Notes under the pieces: model-generated
Databases searched by the model: none
What the model saw: the letters and a program-made list of their open reading frames with translations, nothing else
Told to the model about the DNA's origin: nothing
NCBI GenBank assembly: GCA_028023455.1
Contig: JAQFVV010000021.1
Span: 3,932,853-3,996,852 of the forward strand
Direction: 5' to 3'
DNA: 64,000 nucleotides
Origin: Epiperipatus broadwayi
Lineage: Eukaryota; Onychophora; Udeonychophora; Euonychophora; Peripatidae
Part shown: positions 13,045 to 23,650 of the stretch, piece after piece
Position numbering within the stretch: the first letter of the stretch is position 1
How the letters are laid out: each line of letters opens with the position of its first letter
Position numbers and translations under genes: made by a program

Positions 13045-13229
13045 TATTGAATGAGTAGGCACTAGATAGGGATTTTATGCACAAGCCTTCTGGCATCCAT
13101 TGATTACTCTGGCTTGCATTGAATGGCACTACTGTATGGAGAGTGTTGCCTGTTTAATAAGTTATGAACAAGCATAAGAAATGGTGATCATGTGATGTTT
13201 AGTGGTTTATTCACTTATCTATTCAGATT

Positions 13230-14435
13230 AACCAGTATCTATTACTGTTTACATAATTAATTATAGATAAAACCCATTTACTGATCAATAACTCTATGGT
13301 TAGCTAGTTTTGCTGTGGGGTGATTACCTAAAAGAAAAATATAAAATCGACAGGGCTTGAAAAAAATTCCAAACTTTGTCAGGCTTATTTTAAAGCTCCA
13401 GGTTATTATCATGGGCGATAGATGCACTAACAACTAAATCACAAAGTTTATGGAATGACATTTATGGCATAACAATTAATCTTTAAATAGATAGTATCTT
13501 TATTATCATCTGCATAGTATTTTTAACATCATTTTTTTCATATGCAATGCATGAAGGATCTTTTAACATATTTGCTAATATATTAACATGCCCATACTTT
13601 GGCAGTTCAAATTTTATGGTAACTGAAAGATTTTTAGTTGTCCAAAAATGTTTAATTTTTTTAACCTTATGCAAGTGGACAATTTCCACCCAGCCTAATT
13701 GTTCATGCAGTATTGAAACAATAAAACAAAGAAAGCAAAACATAAACATCTTCACATGTAAGTAGCTGCCTAGATGAATGAAGATTTTCAATTTATGTTT
13801 ATTTTCCTTAATACTTTCTGGATTTAAGATTCACTTTTTTACTGTGAAGTTCTAAGGTGAACAAATTCTAAAGAAAATAGCAGAAAGACCTTCTGGTGTA
13901 ATAGTAAAATATTCATCTGCCATGCTTTTGGAAGGTTTGAATCCAGATTAAATAAATGAAATATTTTTTCAGACTTGAAATTTTCAAATAATCAGGCCTT
14001 AGCCAACCTTGCTAACCAATATTGGTCAGTAAATGGATATCTGTCAAGCTGTTTGTAACTAAAAGATAAATCAAGGGTGAAAAATTGCCCAAAGCCTTGC
14101 TAACTGACGATTGGCAAACTTGGTAATGACTGCCTTCTTATTTACCATTTCTCTATGAGAAGGTATTAGAAAGGCTTTTGCCTTACAATATACTTTTTTT
14201 AAAAGACTTTTGCTCTCGCTTTGCTTAAAATGGTATATATCGCAGTAAAGTGAATTAAACAAGAACATTTTTCAAGATCTCATATGTTAATTTTGTTTTA
14301 GGAAGTGATTTTAGCATGTGCACACACTAGTAACTTTTTACTTTCATTAACTGAAAGGGAATATATATATACTTTCATCATAGGTATGCCTCTTACTGTA
14401 AGCTTTAGTACTTCTTCTTTTCCTATGTATTGATT
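13230..14435. other. Intronic sequence without a recognised gene
   Basis: Opposite-strand open frames overlap at 13483-13791, but neither has a recognisable domain nor supporting splice context. An AT microsatellite lies at 14362-14371. I see nothing else supportable. Confidence 0.5.
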
Positions 14436-14690
14436 TCTATTATAACATATCATACTATTTACACCTTCTTAGACACTTTATCAATACTTTTATTTGTATT
14501 ACACTAACAGTTTCAACTGTCCTGCAGTCATCATCAGAGTTCTTGTTGTTTCTATTACCAAAACCCAACAAGAACTCTGATGATAACTGCAGGACAATCG
14601 AAACTGTTAGTGTAATACAAATAATACAAATAAAGGTATTGATAAAGTGTCTAAGAAGATGTAAATGGTATGATAATCTTTAGTACCTAA
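14436..14690. repeat. Palindrome with hammerhead-like half-cores in both arms
   Basis: The arms are near perfect: atcatactatttacacc, cttagacactttatcaata and caacaagaactctgatgat recur as reverse complements around a centre near 14555. Each arm carries CTGATGA (plus 14577-14583; minus 14537-14531), a stem-II hairpin of the type ACTG..CAGT and GAAAC (plus 14600-14604). However, the bases after GAAAC read TGTTAGTG, which gives no good UH cleavage site and no stem I. It looks like a ribozyme relic or look-alike. Confidence 0.7.
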
Positions 14691-14747
14691 TAGATGACAG
14701 ATGATAATGCTTAATAAATCCCTATAATTCTGCTGCCTTATCCAATG

Positions 14748-14789
14748 TCCCCAGACTAGTTTCAAGCTTGTAGCTTTCATCAGTGAGGA
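14748..14789 (-). ncRNA. Hammerhead ribozyme, canonical core, dimer-type stem III
   Basis: This is the best-preserved copy in the window. Minus strand, 5' to 3': stem I TCCTCA (14789-14784), core CTGATGA (14783-14777, canonical), stem II AAGCT/AGCTT with loop ACA, GAAA, then CTAGTC (GTC cleavage triplet ending at 14754), stem I TGGGGA (14753-14748). All six stem I positions pair (one G-U) and all five stem II positions pair. Stem III ACTAGT is palindromic with no loop, so it should form between two molecules. The right flank (gatattgaataagac...atgcag, 14812-14833) is an imperfect inverted copy of 14731-14750, matching the foldback layout of the larger family members. Confidence 0.85.
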
Positions 14790-14839
14790 GCTTTGCATCT
14801 TGGAATCTAGTGATATTGAATAAGACAATGCAGTATAAT

Positions 14840-16690
14840 GGTCTATTAACTACTATTATCTGGCCTTTTAGTTACTGAAGTTTGCAGCAGATTAGCATAA
14901 CTGTGGTGAAAGAAACAAATTGATGCTGTTGAAACAGAAATATACAAGTTGAAATCATGTGATAGAGGCACGTGATATTTTATTCGGAATACAGTATATA
15001 TAAATAGATAGAAATACAGTAATAATAAAAAATAGTGTCTCGTAAATGAACTGAGAGTTTACTATTAAAACAAATCACGTAAATAGAAGAAGGAAAGAGA
15101 TTATTAATATTAATTTTCATTTAATTTTTTCTCTTTATTTTTATTATCTTTTAATTATTCTGTTCTTTCAGTTAGAAACAAATTTTAATTGCCAATTTTT
15201 AATCGTTTATTTTTGACGTTTTTAAATATTTCATTGGCTTTTGAATTATGTATATTTACGATATAGTTTCACTCTAAAAATTATAATCTTTCAAAAACAT
15301 ATAATGTGAATAATTGATCATTTCATTCTGATAGTGTATTGATTTAGAGAAATATCCTTCGGGGATTTGAATCTGCGTGTGAATTCTGACTTAAAGTGAA
15401 ATTAATATTGTAGAAACTGAATACTTTCTAGTTTTTCATCGATTCATTAATGAACTAAATTAAGTTATTATAACCTTCTGTATATATCGATTATGTATTT
15501 GAATCTGATTTCAACTTTATCGCTGTTATTCTATTGCGTGCTTCTTAAGATATAATAAACTTTAAAAATATATTTAAAAGGGCTGAAAAGAAAGAAGTAA
15601 TTTTTTGCCTTCGTACAAATATTTTTTATAAAATGCATTACTGTAATAACCACTGTCTCATAGAGATTATCGTTTTAAAAATATTGTTTTGATTTAATGA
15701 TTGCTATAATTAGTATTTTAAAAGTAATATTTTTCGAAATAATGTAATGGTGAACGTTATGTATGCGGCATTAAAATTGGTTTAAATTTTAAATTAACCG
15801 TAATTAAAATCGAATAATATAAAATAAACTATAATGTAATCTGAAAAATTAATATAAAAAATACATTTAAAGTTAATATTTTATAAATAATTATTTTGAA
15901 AGTGTGTTTTAATATGTATAGTAATAATAAACCAGTCACTCATAAATAAATACAGCCAATCCAACTCCAAAAATAAAAAAGGAGAGCGAGAAGAGAGGGG
16001 GAGGGAGAAGGAGAGAGGAGCTACCATATAAGATGATGGAAATAGTTCAATATATAAATGCAACTTTATAAGTGAGTTTACTATGACTATTCTAAACTAT
16101 AAGTATACCCACATACAGAACATACTGGTCTATCTTTCTCTTTACTTGATATTTTACGATATTGTCTTTTAGTTTCCTCAGCAGAGAACTTTTCTTTCTG
16201 AAATACTTCAATACCTTATCTAATTGTAGCTTTCCAGTGTGTACCAATGGAAACACTTGGCATTGTATTTCTTTAGAATATCTTTGAGATCATCTTTATA
16301 ACGTAAATGGACTCTACTTCTCTTAGAAAACTCCCAAAAAATAAAAGGAAGTATAAGGGAATTGGAATCAGAAATGTCATGCATATAGGTAAAGGATGAA
16401 AATGTTTTTGCACAATTATGCAAATCCCATCATCACAGTTATTATAAGATGTCTGAAAGTTGATAATGATCGGGCCTACAATAACTTAAATGACTGAAGA
16501 AGAAAAAGACGTTAATACTGTTTATATCTGAAACGGTACCTAGCCTTTGATCAATGAACTTCCTATGCTACAAGGCAGCGGGACCTCATGGTCAAGCGCT
16601 GTTTATTTGCTATTCATAGGTGACCTTCATATCTAAAGGCTAATCCATTAACTGCCACCTGTGGAGCGTGCCATCAACCTGAGCACAGAT
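14840..16690. other. Intronic sequence without a recognised gene
   Basis: AT-rich. A GAGAGG-rich purine stretch lies at 15985-16020. An open frame at 16220-16423 on the minus strand has no recognisable features. 16640-16700 (ctgccacctgtgg...) leads into the family-F repeat. Nothing else is supportable. Confidence 0.5.
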
Positions 16691-16869
16691 AATGGAATAT
16701 ATATATATGTGTGTGTGTGTTTACAGCCTTGAATCTCATCAGATTAAATATAATAAAATGTTGTATACACTGGACATAATCCATTTAATACAAGGGATGG
16801 GCAGACATCTCTACTATGTAATAACTGAAACACACAGGCTTATTATATACCTGGGTTTATATATGTCAT

Positions 16870-17290
16870 ATATAGGCTATATGAGCACAGACTTTCACAC
16901 GACCCACCACTCTCCACACTGTCTCATAACACTGATACACTTGAACACATATAGATTGACTTTAGGTCAACATGGGTGTGACAAGAATCTCGGTCTTAGG
17001 GGTGGCCTTTGAGCATTCCATCATCAGATTTTCATTTGAAGTGTGGAGTAGATTGAAGCCTGTCCATTAAAGTATGAGGATTGGCTATCTTAATATATAT
17101 CTGAGCACTTATAGCATATATGTGTAGAGATGGTAATGTGGACCAACTGATGATTGCTGGTTTAGCATGAAATATGTATATTGGTGATTATTTATCTTTT
17201 CAACATATATGTGTTCAAGTTTATCAGTGTTATGAGATAGTGTGGAGAGTGGTGGGTCGTGTGAAAGTCTGTGCTCATATACCGTATATA
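16870..17290 (+). mobile_element. Family-F ribozyme repeat copy F1
   Basis: Terminal inverted segments are atatgagcacagactttcac, then cccaccactctccacac and tctcataacactgat, at about 16876-16945, mirrored at about 17220-17280 (tgttatgagatagtg, gagagtggtgggtcg, gaaagtctgtgctcata). Between them lies a sense unit with a hammerhead core at 17142-17185. The internal part (gtccattaaagt, ggctatcttaatata, accaactgatga, agcatgaaata) is shared with copy F2 at 27.3-27.56 kb. No coding capacity. Confidence 0.75.
17142..17185 (+). ncRNA. Hammerhead ribozyme, family F (AUA cleavage site)
   Basis: Stem I ACCAA (17142-17146) pairs with TTGGT (17181-17185), five Watson-Crick pairs. The core CTGATGA is canonical. 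Stem II is TGCT/AGCA with loop GGTTT and a U-U mismatch next to the core. GAAA is at 17069+100, i.e. 17169-17172. Stem III ATA/TAT has a two-base loop, and the cleavage triplet is ATA ending at 17180. The F2 copy keeps the same fold with different bases in stem II and the loop. It is in sense orientation to WDR54, inside the 31-kb intron. Confidence 0.78.
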
Positions 17291-18020
17291 TTACAAATAT
17301 AAAAGATGCTGTTGTAATTGCAAGGGCTATTTTAATTTCTTGTTTTTAAAACTACCATATCATATAATATTTTTGTATAATTCTCTCACATCCTATTTGA
17401 CGTTTGTCTTTTTAGAAATATTCTGCTTTTTCTTCTCATTGCTGAAACGATTTTTCTTCCAATATCATATTGTTCTTTGAAAGTTGTCGTTTTTTTCTTT
17501 TTAAATAGAAAATTTAGTTTTATATTAATTTTTTTTTTTTTAATGTTTTAAAAATTCTATATTGTCGTGTTTTTTTTAAAATTCTATATGGATTAAATTA
17601 TGATATTAATTGAATTGATAAAATTGTCTTCCCTTTTTTTTGAATGTTTGTTAACTTTATGTATTTATCTGCAAATATATATAATTTCTAACTTTTTTCT
17701 CACGACTATTTTTTTAATATATATTATATGTGAATCTTTATTATTGACATTTACAAAAATCAAAATGCAAGATAAATATTTCTATGGTTACTAACTGTAA
17801 TTTAAGCGAAATAGCATGAAAATGAATTATTAATAGTTATATCATGCAATCGTCATTGCAAATTCCGAATTTGAAATTAATTGTAGATGTTTATATATCA
17901 ATTACGACTATTAGAAAAAGAAACGATTAATAGTAGCAATAATCATATATTCCCTGTCTTGTTAACGATTGCTAGCAAAACATAGCTAAAACTATTCCAA
18001 CAATATTTGCAATGTTTGAA
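17290..18020. other. T-rich intronic sequence
   Basis: Strongly T-rich on the + strand (17290-17780). Two open frames here (17271-17480, 17600-17794) are low-complexity Phe/Leu/Ile artefacts. I see no feature. Confidence 0.5.
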
Positions 18021-18026
18021 ATTCAA

Positions 18027-18098
18027 GTGGTGGTGGCCTAGTGGTTAGCATAGTTGTCTTCAAAGCAGCTGGCCCGGGTTCGCTTCCCGGTTTGACAC
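18027..18098 (+). repeat. tRNA-like sequence, probably a SINE head or tRNA pseudogene
   Basis: The A box TGGCCTAGTGG (18034-18044) fits TRGCNNAGYGG exactly, and the B box is GGTTCGCTTCC (18078-18088). The T-arm CCGGG/CCCGG has a 7-base loop (18074-18090). The anticodon stem GTTGT/GCAGC (with G-U) has loop CTTCAAA, giving anticodon TCA. The acceptor pairs only partly (GTGGTGG against TTGACAC, one mismatch, three wobbles) and needs one extra base. This argues against a working tRNA. Downstream to about 18550 lies microsatellite-rich sequence (GT/TA repeats). Confidence 0.65.
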
Positions 18099-18844
18099 TT
18101 CATATCTAGTTTTTTACATCATATCTCAGATACTGAAATTCATGGAGGCAATATGAGCTTCTAACACACGCACAGATAAGTAAGTGTTCATGTATGTCTG
18201 TATGCCATTAAAAATATATAAAATACTCACATATGTGTGTGTTTTTATATGCATTTTGGACATATGAGCTTTTAACGCATACAGAGTAACACTTATGTAC
18301 ACATGTGTATGAAAATATGCATTCAGAAAATTTTAGCATACACCCTAAGCAGGGAAAATGTATATAACACCCATATGTGTGTGTGTGTGTATAAATACAT
18401 TTTCAAAATGAACTGTGGATAATTGAAACTGACGTCATCTAATCGTGAATATAGGATGTATGATTGATTTCTTTGAGATTCAAGTAACATCTGAGTATCA
18501 AAATGGCCGGATGAGCAGAATGTCCATATACACACACATATATCTAAACACATTCATATTTATATGTTATTAAAATTGAATAATATAGACCTGTGTATAA
18601 TGAATAAAAGAAATAATTAATAATGGCATTATTTTTGTACTAATAGATGAATGTGTGAATTTAAATATATGATCTTTATGACCACATACAATCTGTAAGG
18701 TACAATTTAATGTATAGTTTTGTTTGTCAATTTATGGAAATAGTCAATATCAGTAAGCCCAGGATCAAAATGATTTATTTATGTTGTAGAATATTTATCA
18801 GTCTTTTCGTTTTATTATTATTATTAATTAATTAATTGATTAAT

Positions 18845-19063
18845 CCGCCAAACACCCCATGATCACCACTTCTTATGCTTGCTCATAACTGTTGTTAAAA
18901 CAGGCAAAACTCTCCATACAGTAGTGCCACTCAGTGCAAGCCAGAGTAATCAATGGATGCCAGAAGGCACTAGATAGCGATTTTATGCACAAGCCTTCTG
19001 GAGCCATTGATTATGCTGGATTGCACTGAGTGGCACTACTGTGTGGAGAGTCTTGCCTCTTTG
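18845..19063 (-). mobile_element. Family-B repeat B2, short palindromic deletion form
   Basis: It is flanked by the 10-bp direct repeat ATTGATTAAT (18835-18844 and 19064-19073). The arms (actctccatacagtagtgcc, atcaatggatgcc, agaaggc against gccttctgg, gagtggcactac) fold back on a centre near 18975. The ribozyme segment is deleted. The unit 3' tail (tgatcatggggtgtttgg in minus sense) is at the left end. Confidence 0.8.
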
Positions 19064-19073
19064 ATTGATTAAT

Positions 19074-20000
19074 GTCCTACACAGTTTAGCACAGCGATAG
19101 AGTATCAGATTGTGGAATGTGGGATGCTAGAACAATTTCAGCGCTGGCACCAAAACATCTTATAAAATTTTATGAACTCTCAAACAACAAAAATTATTCA
19201 AAAATTTTCTATTAAATAATAAATTTATTGATAATTTACTTTAGATTCCAGTGACATTATTTAATATTAGAATAAATTAAGTATTATGGTATTTTTTTGT
19301 TCACAATTACCAGAGTCCTTGCAATCCCAAAACTAGTTCCATACTAGTGACATGTGTGTCAACCACTATATAGAACTAATCAAAATCATCTTTAAAGTCC
19401 ATTTGCTTTATAGGATTTACGATAGCTGATGAGAAACAGCACACTCATGGTACAAAGCATCTATGATGATCTTTCATTGATATAATGAATCCAACATATT
19501 TTTTTTATAATTTCATGTATGCAGTAAGAAATATTGATTATTGTTCTTTTATTTTGTGTACCAAGTTTGACATTGGCTCTATGATGATTATCCTAAGATT
19601 TTAAGCAGTCTTTTTAAATCTAGACCCTGTGGACAATTAATTGTTGATTAAATTGCCACTAATTCTCTGTTCTGTTGGTGTATATTTGCTAGTGTTATTA
19701 TGCTATGTTATAATTATATTTGATCTCTTAATGACCTGTTAATTCTTCGCTCTTATCACATCCAATGAAATAGCTAGTAGCTGATTATTATTTTTATCAT
19801 CCTTTATTTTTATACCACTACAAATAGCATCCAACAAGTGACTTATATGCATAGGATATGAAATCTGACAATAGATAATTCATAAAAGTAATTATGCAAG
19901 GGAATACAAATAAAACAATAATATATATTTAGGTTGGAATGAGACTTGAGAATAGCACTAAATAAATAAGTAGCAGAAAAAAAATTATTATTATTGGTAA
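19074..20000. other. Intronic sequence without a recognised gene
   Basis: AT-rich sequence with no clear repeat boundary, coding signal or RNA fold that I can support. Confidence 0.45.
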
Positions 20001-21960
20001 TAAGGCAATAGATCAGGATATATTAACTTCAAAGTACAAAGATATAGTCTGTGGGAAAGTAGGCCAAATGAGTTTAAAAAATCAAAATAATTAGGTAGGG
20101 AAAAAATAAACAGATATATTGCTAGATATTGAAAAGAGGTGGATGGCAAAGATGGGGCTGGTGTATTATTTAATGAAATAGTAAAAGGAAAATAATAGTT
20201 TTACCATTGGTAAAAAGCACTGTATTGAAAATAAGAAAAAGAAGTAGATGTTGATATGATGGAAAATATTAAGAAATAAATAAGGAGTGGAGATGAAATG
20301 AGGATTCCAAAAGTATTAAAATATTATCAAAGGCAATAATATTATAAGATGGAAGTCATATGTTAAGAAAAATAGTGATATGTAATTAAACGTAAAGTTG
20401 ATTCAAGAAAAATCAGGGAACTGTGGAGACATTACTAAAAGCAAATAAGGAGGAGAGTCAGCAAACCATGGAGAGAATTCTGAAAGAAAGTAAAAAAGGA
20501 AATTTAATAAACCATAGAGAGAATGCTGGAAAGTCAGAATATGATGAACAGGATACTAAAAGAAAATGAAAAAAATCAACAAGCTGTGAAAGAATAAAAG
20601 TAGCAAACCATGGAGAGAAATCTGGAAGAAAATGATAAAAATCAGCTAGTAATTGTAACAGCATTAAAAGAAATGAAAAAAGAAAAAAAAGTAGAAAACC
20701 AGCCTATAGTAGAAAGCATGCCTAATGTCTGGGAAGAAAGTTCAATTAAGTAACATAAATGTACAGAAAAGTCAAGATGAACAAAAAAAGAAGTTAGAGA
20801 ATTGGGTCTTCAAAAGCTTGAAGTAATAACACAAAGTAAACAGTAAAAAAGAAAATGAACAAATTATATTGAAAATTAAAAGAGAGTGTAAAAGAAATAA
20901 TAATAAGAATGATTGAGTTACAAATCAGAAATGATGAGAGAAAAGTTAAAGAGGAAGAAATAATTAGCAAGTATCAAAATAAAACTGAAGAAATGAAATA
21001 ACTAAATGCTGCAAATCAGAAACTAGTGAAGAAATCATTCACTGGTTAAAAAAGATAAAAGCCAACTAATGAGAGATGAAAAAGAATAAAAGCTTAGTAA
21101 GATATATATTTAAAATATGAATCAGCAAATGAGATTTAGACAGAAGCCAGTCATACAGGAGGAAGTGATATTGAGGTAAAAAAAAGTAGTTAAAGGAGAA
21201 ATTCTAGCCCATTGCACACAGTGTCCTGCATAATACAGTAAATAAATTTTTAAAAATTAGGGTTCAGCCTAGTAAGATGTCTAGAGATACCTGAGTAATA
21301 TTTTAACTTAAATGCAATGTGAAAAGGCAGTAAGCTGGATACAGTGTGCAATAACTTATAAAATGTTTCTCAATACCTTATGGGATTTTTTATTAAATAA
21401 ATGACCCTTTTCAAATGTACAACAATAGAATACCAGAAAAGTATATCGGGTATCTCAAGAAAGAAAGAAAGTAAGGTATGTATCACTTTTTTCTAGAGAC
21501 AGATAGAAGATTAAGGGCATTAGTTGCTTATCCCCTGACTGAAGGACAAATCATTTGAATAATTAGAAAAAATTTACCCTTAAGGTAGAGCAGGTGTTCA
21601 GTGGCATTTATTGACAATTGGACCAGATGTTAAATATGCATGATGTGAGCAATTGACCAGCTGATAGTTTCAATGGCAAAGAAGGGAGTTTAACCAGAAA
21701 AATTAAGCCTCCAAATAAAGCCAGAATGACCTAATATTAATGCCACTGAATTCATAAAAGAAAAGAAAATGACTATACCCCATCGAAGAAGTGAAAGTAG
21801 CAGGTATAACTTGGGAATCCCAGAACAGAAACCAATGCTAACAAGAACAGGAAGCAGAACTAAGACTGGAGGAAATCCCAAAAGAAAAAAACTATCAATT
21901 TTCATTTGCATTACCATATTGTAGTTTTATTTCTCCCAACATGTTTTCAATGAGTAGAGA
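20000..21960 (+). pseudogene. Decayed purine-rich coding-like tract (retroelement ORF relic?)
   Basis: The + strand is strikingly A/G-rich for almost 2 kb. Short frame pieces read like charged coiled-coil protein: ESQQTMERILKESKK, a related MERMLE piece, then LKENEKNQQAVKE, and again MERNLEENDKNQ-like near 20600. The phrase aaaccatggagagaa recurs at about 20463, 20511 (ccatagagagaatg) and 20608, roughly 50-100 bp apart, so a repeated heptad-type segment seems likely. Stops and frameshifts are frequent. No RT, integrase or other enzyme motif was seen. A gag-like or LINE ORF1-like origin is a guess. Confidence 0.35.
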
Positions 21961-22411
21961 ACAAAATAAGTGATATCCTCAATACATTATTCCTTGCTTC
22001 AGAAACCAAACCAATATTGAATTTAATTTATACAGGAAAGAATGTAGTATCATAATGCATTTCACAAGAATATATTTGGGCTTGGGTGATTGTGTTTCAA
22101 GTGCATATACATTATTGACATTTTTCTTTTACTTGAGTATTCAGGGACAGCCACAGTTTTTTTTTAATAATGACTCTGCTGCTATTTTCTGAACAGTCTA
22201 GTTGGAATATTCCTGATGTCACTTCTTTTTTTAATTGAAGCTATATCTGTGACAGAATACCTGCTGTATAGCTTTGATCCAATCAATGCATTTCTGGATT
22301 TCAGAATAGATTTTATATATATATATATATAGAGAGAGAGAGTACCAATAGCTCAAACAAGCTCTTAATTGATAAGTGTGGTAAAACAAAATATTTAAAA
22401 TCTCTTATCTA

Positions 22412-22457
22412 TCCCCAGACCAATTGGTTTCGAGCTTATGGCTCACCTCAGTGAGGA
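22412..22457 (-). ncRNA. Hammerhead-like ribozyme, family C
   Basis: Stem I TCCTCA/TGGGGA pairs. The core is CTGAGGT, where the canonical A9 is T. Stem II is GAGC/GCTC with loop CATAA, then GAAA. Stem III ACCAATTGGT is a perfect 10-base palindrome, then the GTC site. The A9 change is shared by all family-C copies and is expected to harm cleavage. Confidence 0.6.
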
Positions 22458-22957
22458 GTTAGAACATTCAGACACTAGATCTAAAATATTAACTCAAAAC
22501 CAGCACTTATTTAATATGTAATATTTAAGTAGAAACTCTGAAATTTTCGGACATGAAAATGTCTTTAATTCCAGCTATCTAACTTAAATAGCTATATGGA
22601 ACTGAACTAAATTCAGATCTACCATATATTAATAGCCTTATCATTGCCAAGGTCTTAAAAAATAAAATTATCAATTAAGAGCTTGTTTGAGTTATTGGTA
22701 TGCCCTCTATATTACATATTTGTAAATACAAACTTATAAAAGTAATGCCACACTATATATGACTTGCTTTTTTGATTACTATAATTTTACCTTTAAGGCA
22801 TTGGCAATGATAAGGCTATTAATATATGGTACATCTGAATTTAGTTCAATCCCATATAGTTATTTAAGTTAGATAGCTGGAATTAAAGACATTTTTCATG
22901 TCCAAATAGTACTGGTTTTGAGTTGATATTTTAGATCTAGTATCTGAATGTTTTAGC

Positions 22958-23002
22958 TTCTCACTGAGTTAGCCATAAACTCAAAACCAATTGTTCTGGG
23001 GA
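22958..23002 (+). ncRNA. Hammerhead-like ribozyme relic, family C
   Basis: This is the sense-arm partner of 22412-22457. Stem I TTCTCA/TGGGGA still pairs, but the core reads CTGAGTT, GAAA has become AAAA and the cleavage triplet is TTC. Likely inactive. Confidence 0.5.
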
Positions 23003-23650
23003 TAGGAATGTTCCAGATAGAGATTTTAAATACTGCACTTATCAATTAAGAGCTTGTTTCAGCTATTGGTACACTCTCTATATTACATATTTGTAAATAA
23101 AAGCTTATAAAAGCAATGTCACACTATATATGCCTTGCTTTTTTGATATATATATATTGTACCAATATCATAGCAGTACATATATAATTTTTGGCTAAAA
23201 ATTATTAAGATAAAATTATCATAAATAATGCATGGTTTCAAATTGAGAGAGTTATTTATAAAAATCTAGAGTTTTAGTATGATTAGTTTAAAACAAAACC
23301 CAGTTCATTAAAAGTTTAATATAAAAGTTTAGAGTTTTTAAAAATAAAGAAAGAAAAAATACTGTTAGCCCGGGGGGGGGGGATTAAACCCTGCATCATT
23401 CATAAAGTTTTACGAATTAATTTAAAAATAATTCGGGGGAGAGAATTTGACTTAGAAAAGGTTAAAACTATAGCGGTTTAAATGAATCTTTTACATAAAA
23501 TTAAAAATACCCTTTGTCTTCATTTAAAACTATTTAAAGAAGAAAAAAAAGGGAAATCGTAAAAACTAAAACTTTATTGTAGAAATATATATGTGTGTTA
23601 ATCGTGAATGTTTGTAAACATAAGGATTGATAAAATATTTATGTGCATGT

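Larger units (their letters stand above)
12384..13208 (+). mobile_element. Family-B ribozyme repeat B1: inverted copy + 3' end + full unit
   Basis: It is flanked by a 13-bp direct repeat ATTCACTTATCTA (12371-12383 and 13209-13221), so the whole thing inserted as one piece. Layout: 12384-12670 is an inverted partial copy; 12671-12755 is the 3' end of a unit ending gatgtttagtggttt; 12756-13208 is a complete ~453-bp unit in the same direction with the same 3' end. Each arm holds a hammerhead-like core: sense at 13003-13044 and antisense at 12493-12534. The 13-bp duplication implies target-primed reverse transcription. No protein is encoded. Related copies lie at 18.85, 58.62, 61.33, 62.88 and 63.37 kb. 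Confidence 0.85.
22340..23145 (+). mobile_element. Family-C ribozyme repeat C1: inverted copy + 3' end + full unit
   Basis: 22340-22663 is an inverted partial copy. 22664-22780 (attaagagcttgtttgag ... gacttgcttttttgat) is the 3' end of a unit. About 22781-23145 is a complete unit ending in the same gccttgcttttttgat. The antisense ribozyme segment is at 22412-22457 and the sense one at 22958-23002. The element sits between AT microsatellites (22313-22330 and 23146-23157), so a target-site duplication cannot be read with confidence. It has the same organisation as B1. Confidence 0.78.

Noticed and set aside
14510-14604. Hammerhead ribozymes in both arms of the 14.4-14.7 kb palindrome
   Set aside because: Core and stem II are present, but there is no acceptable UH site and no stem I, so I list the palindrome as a repeat only.
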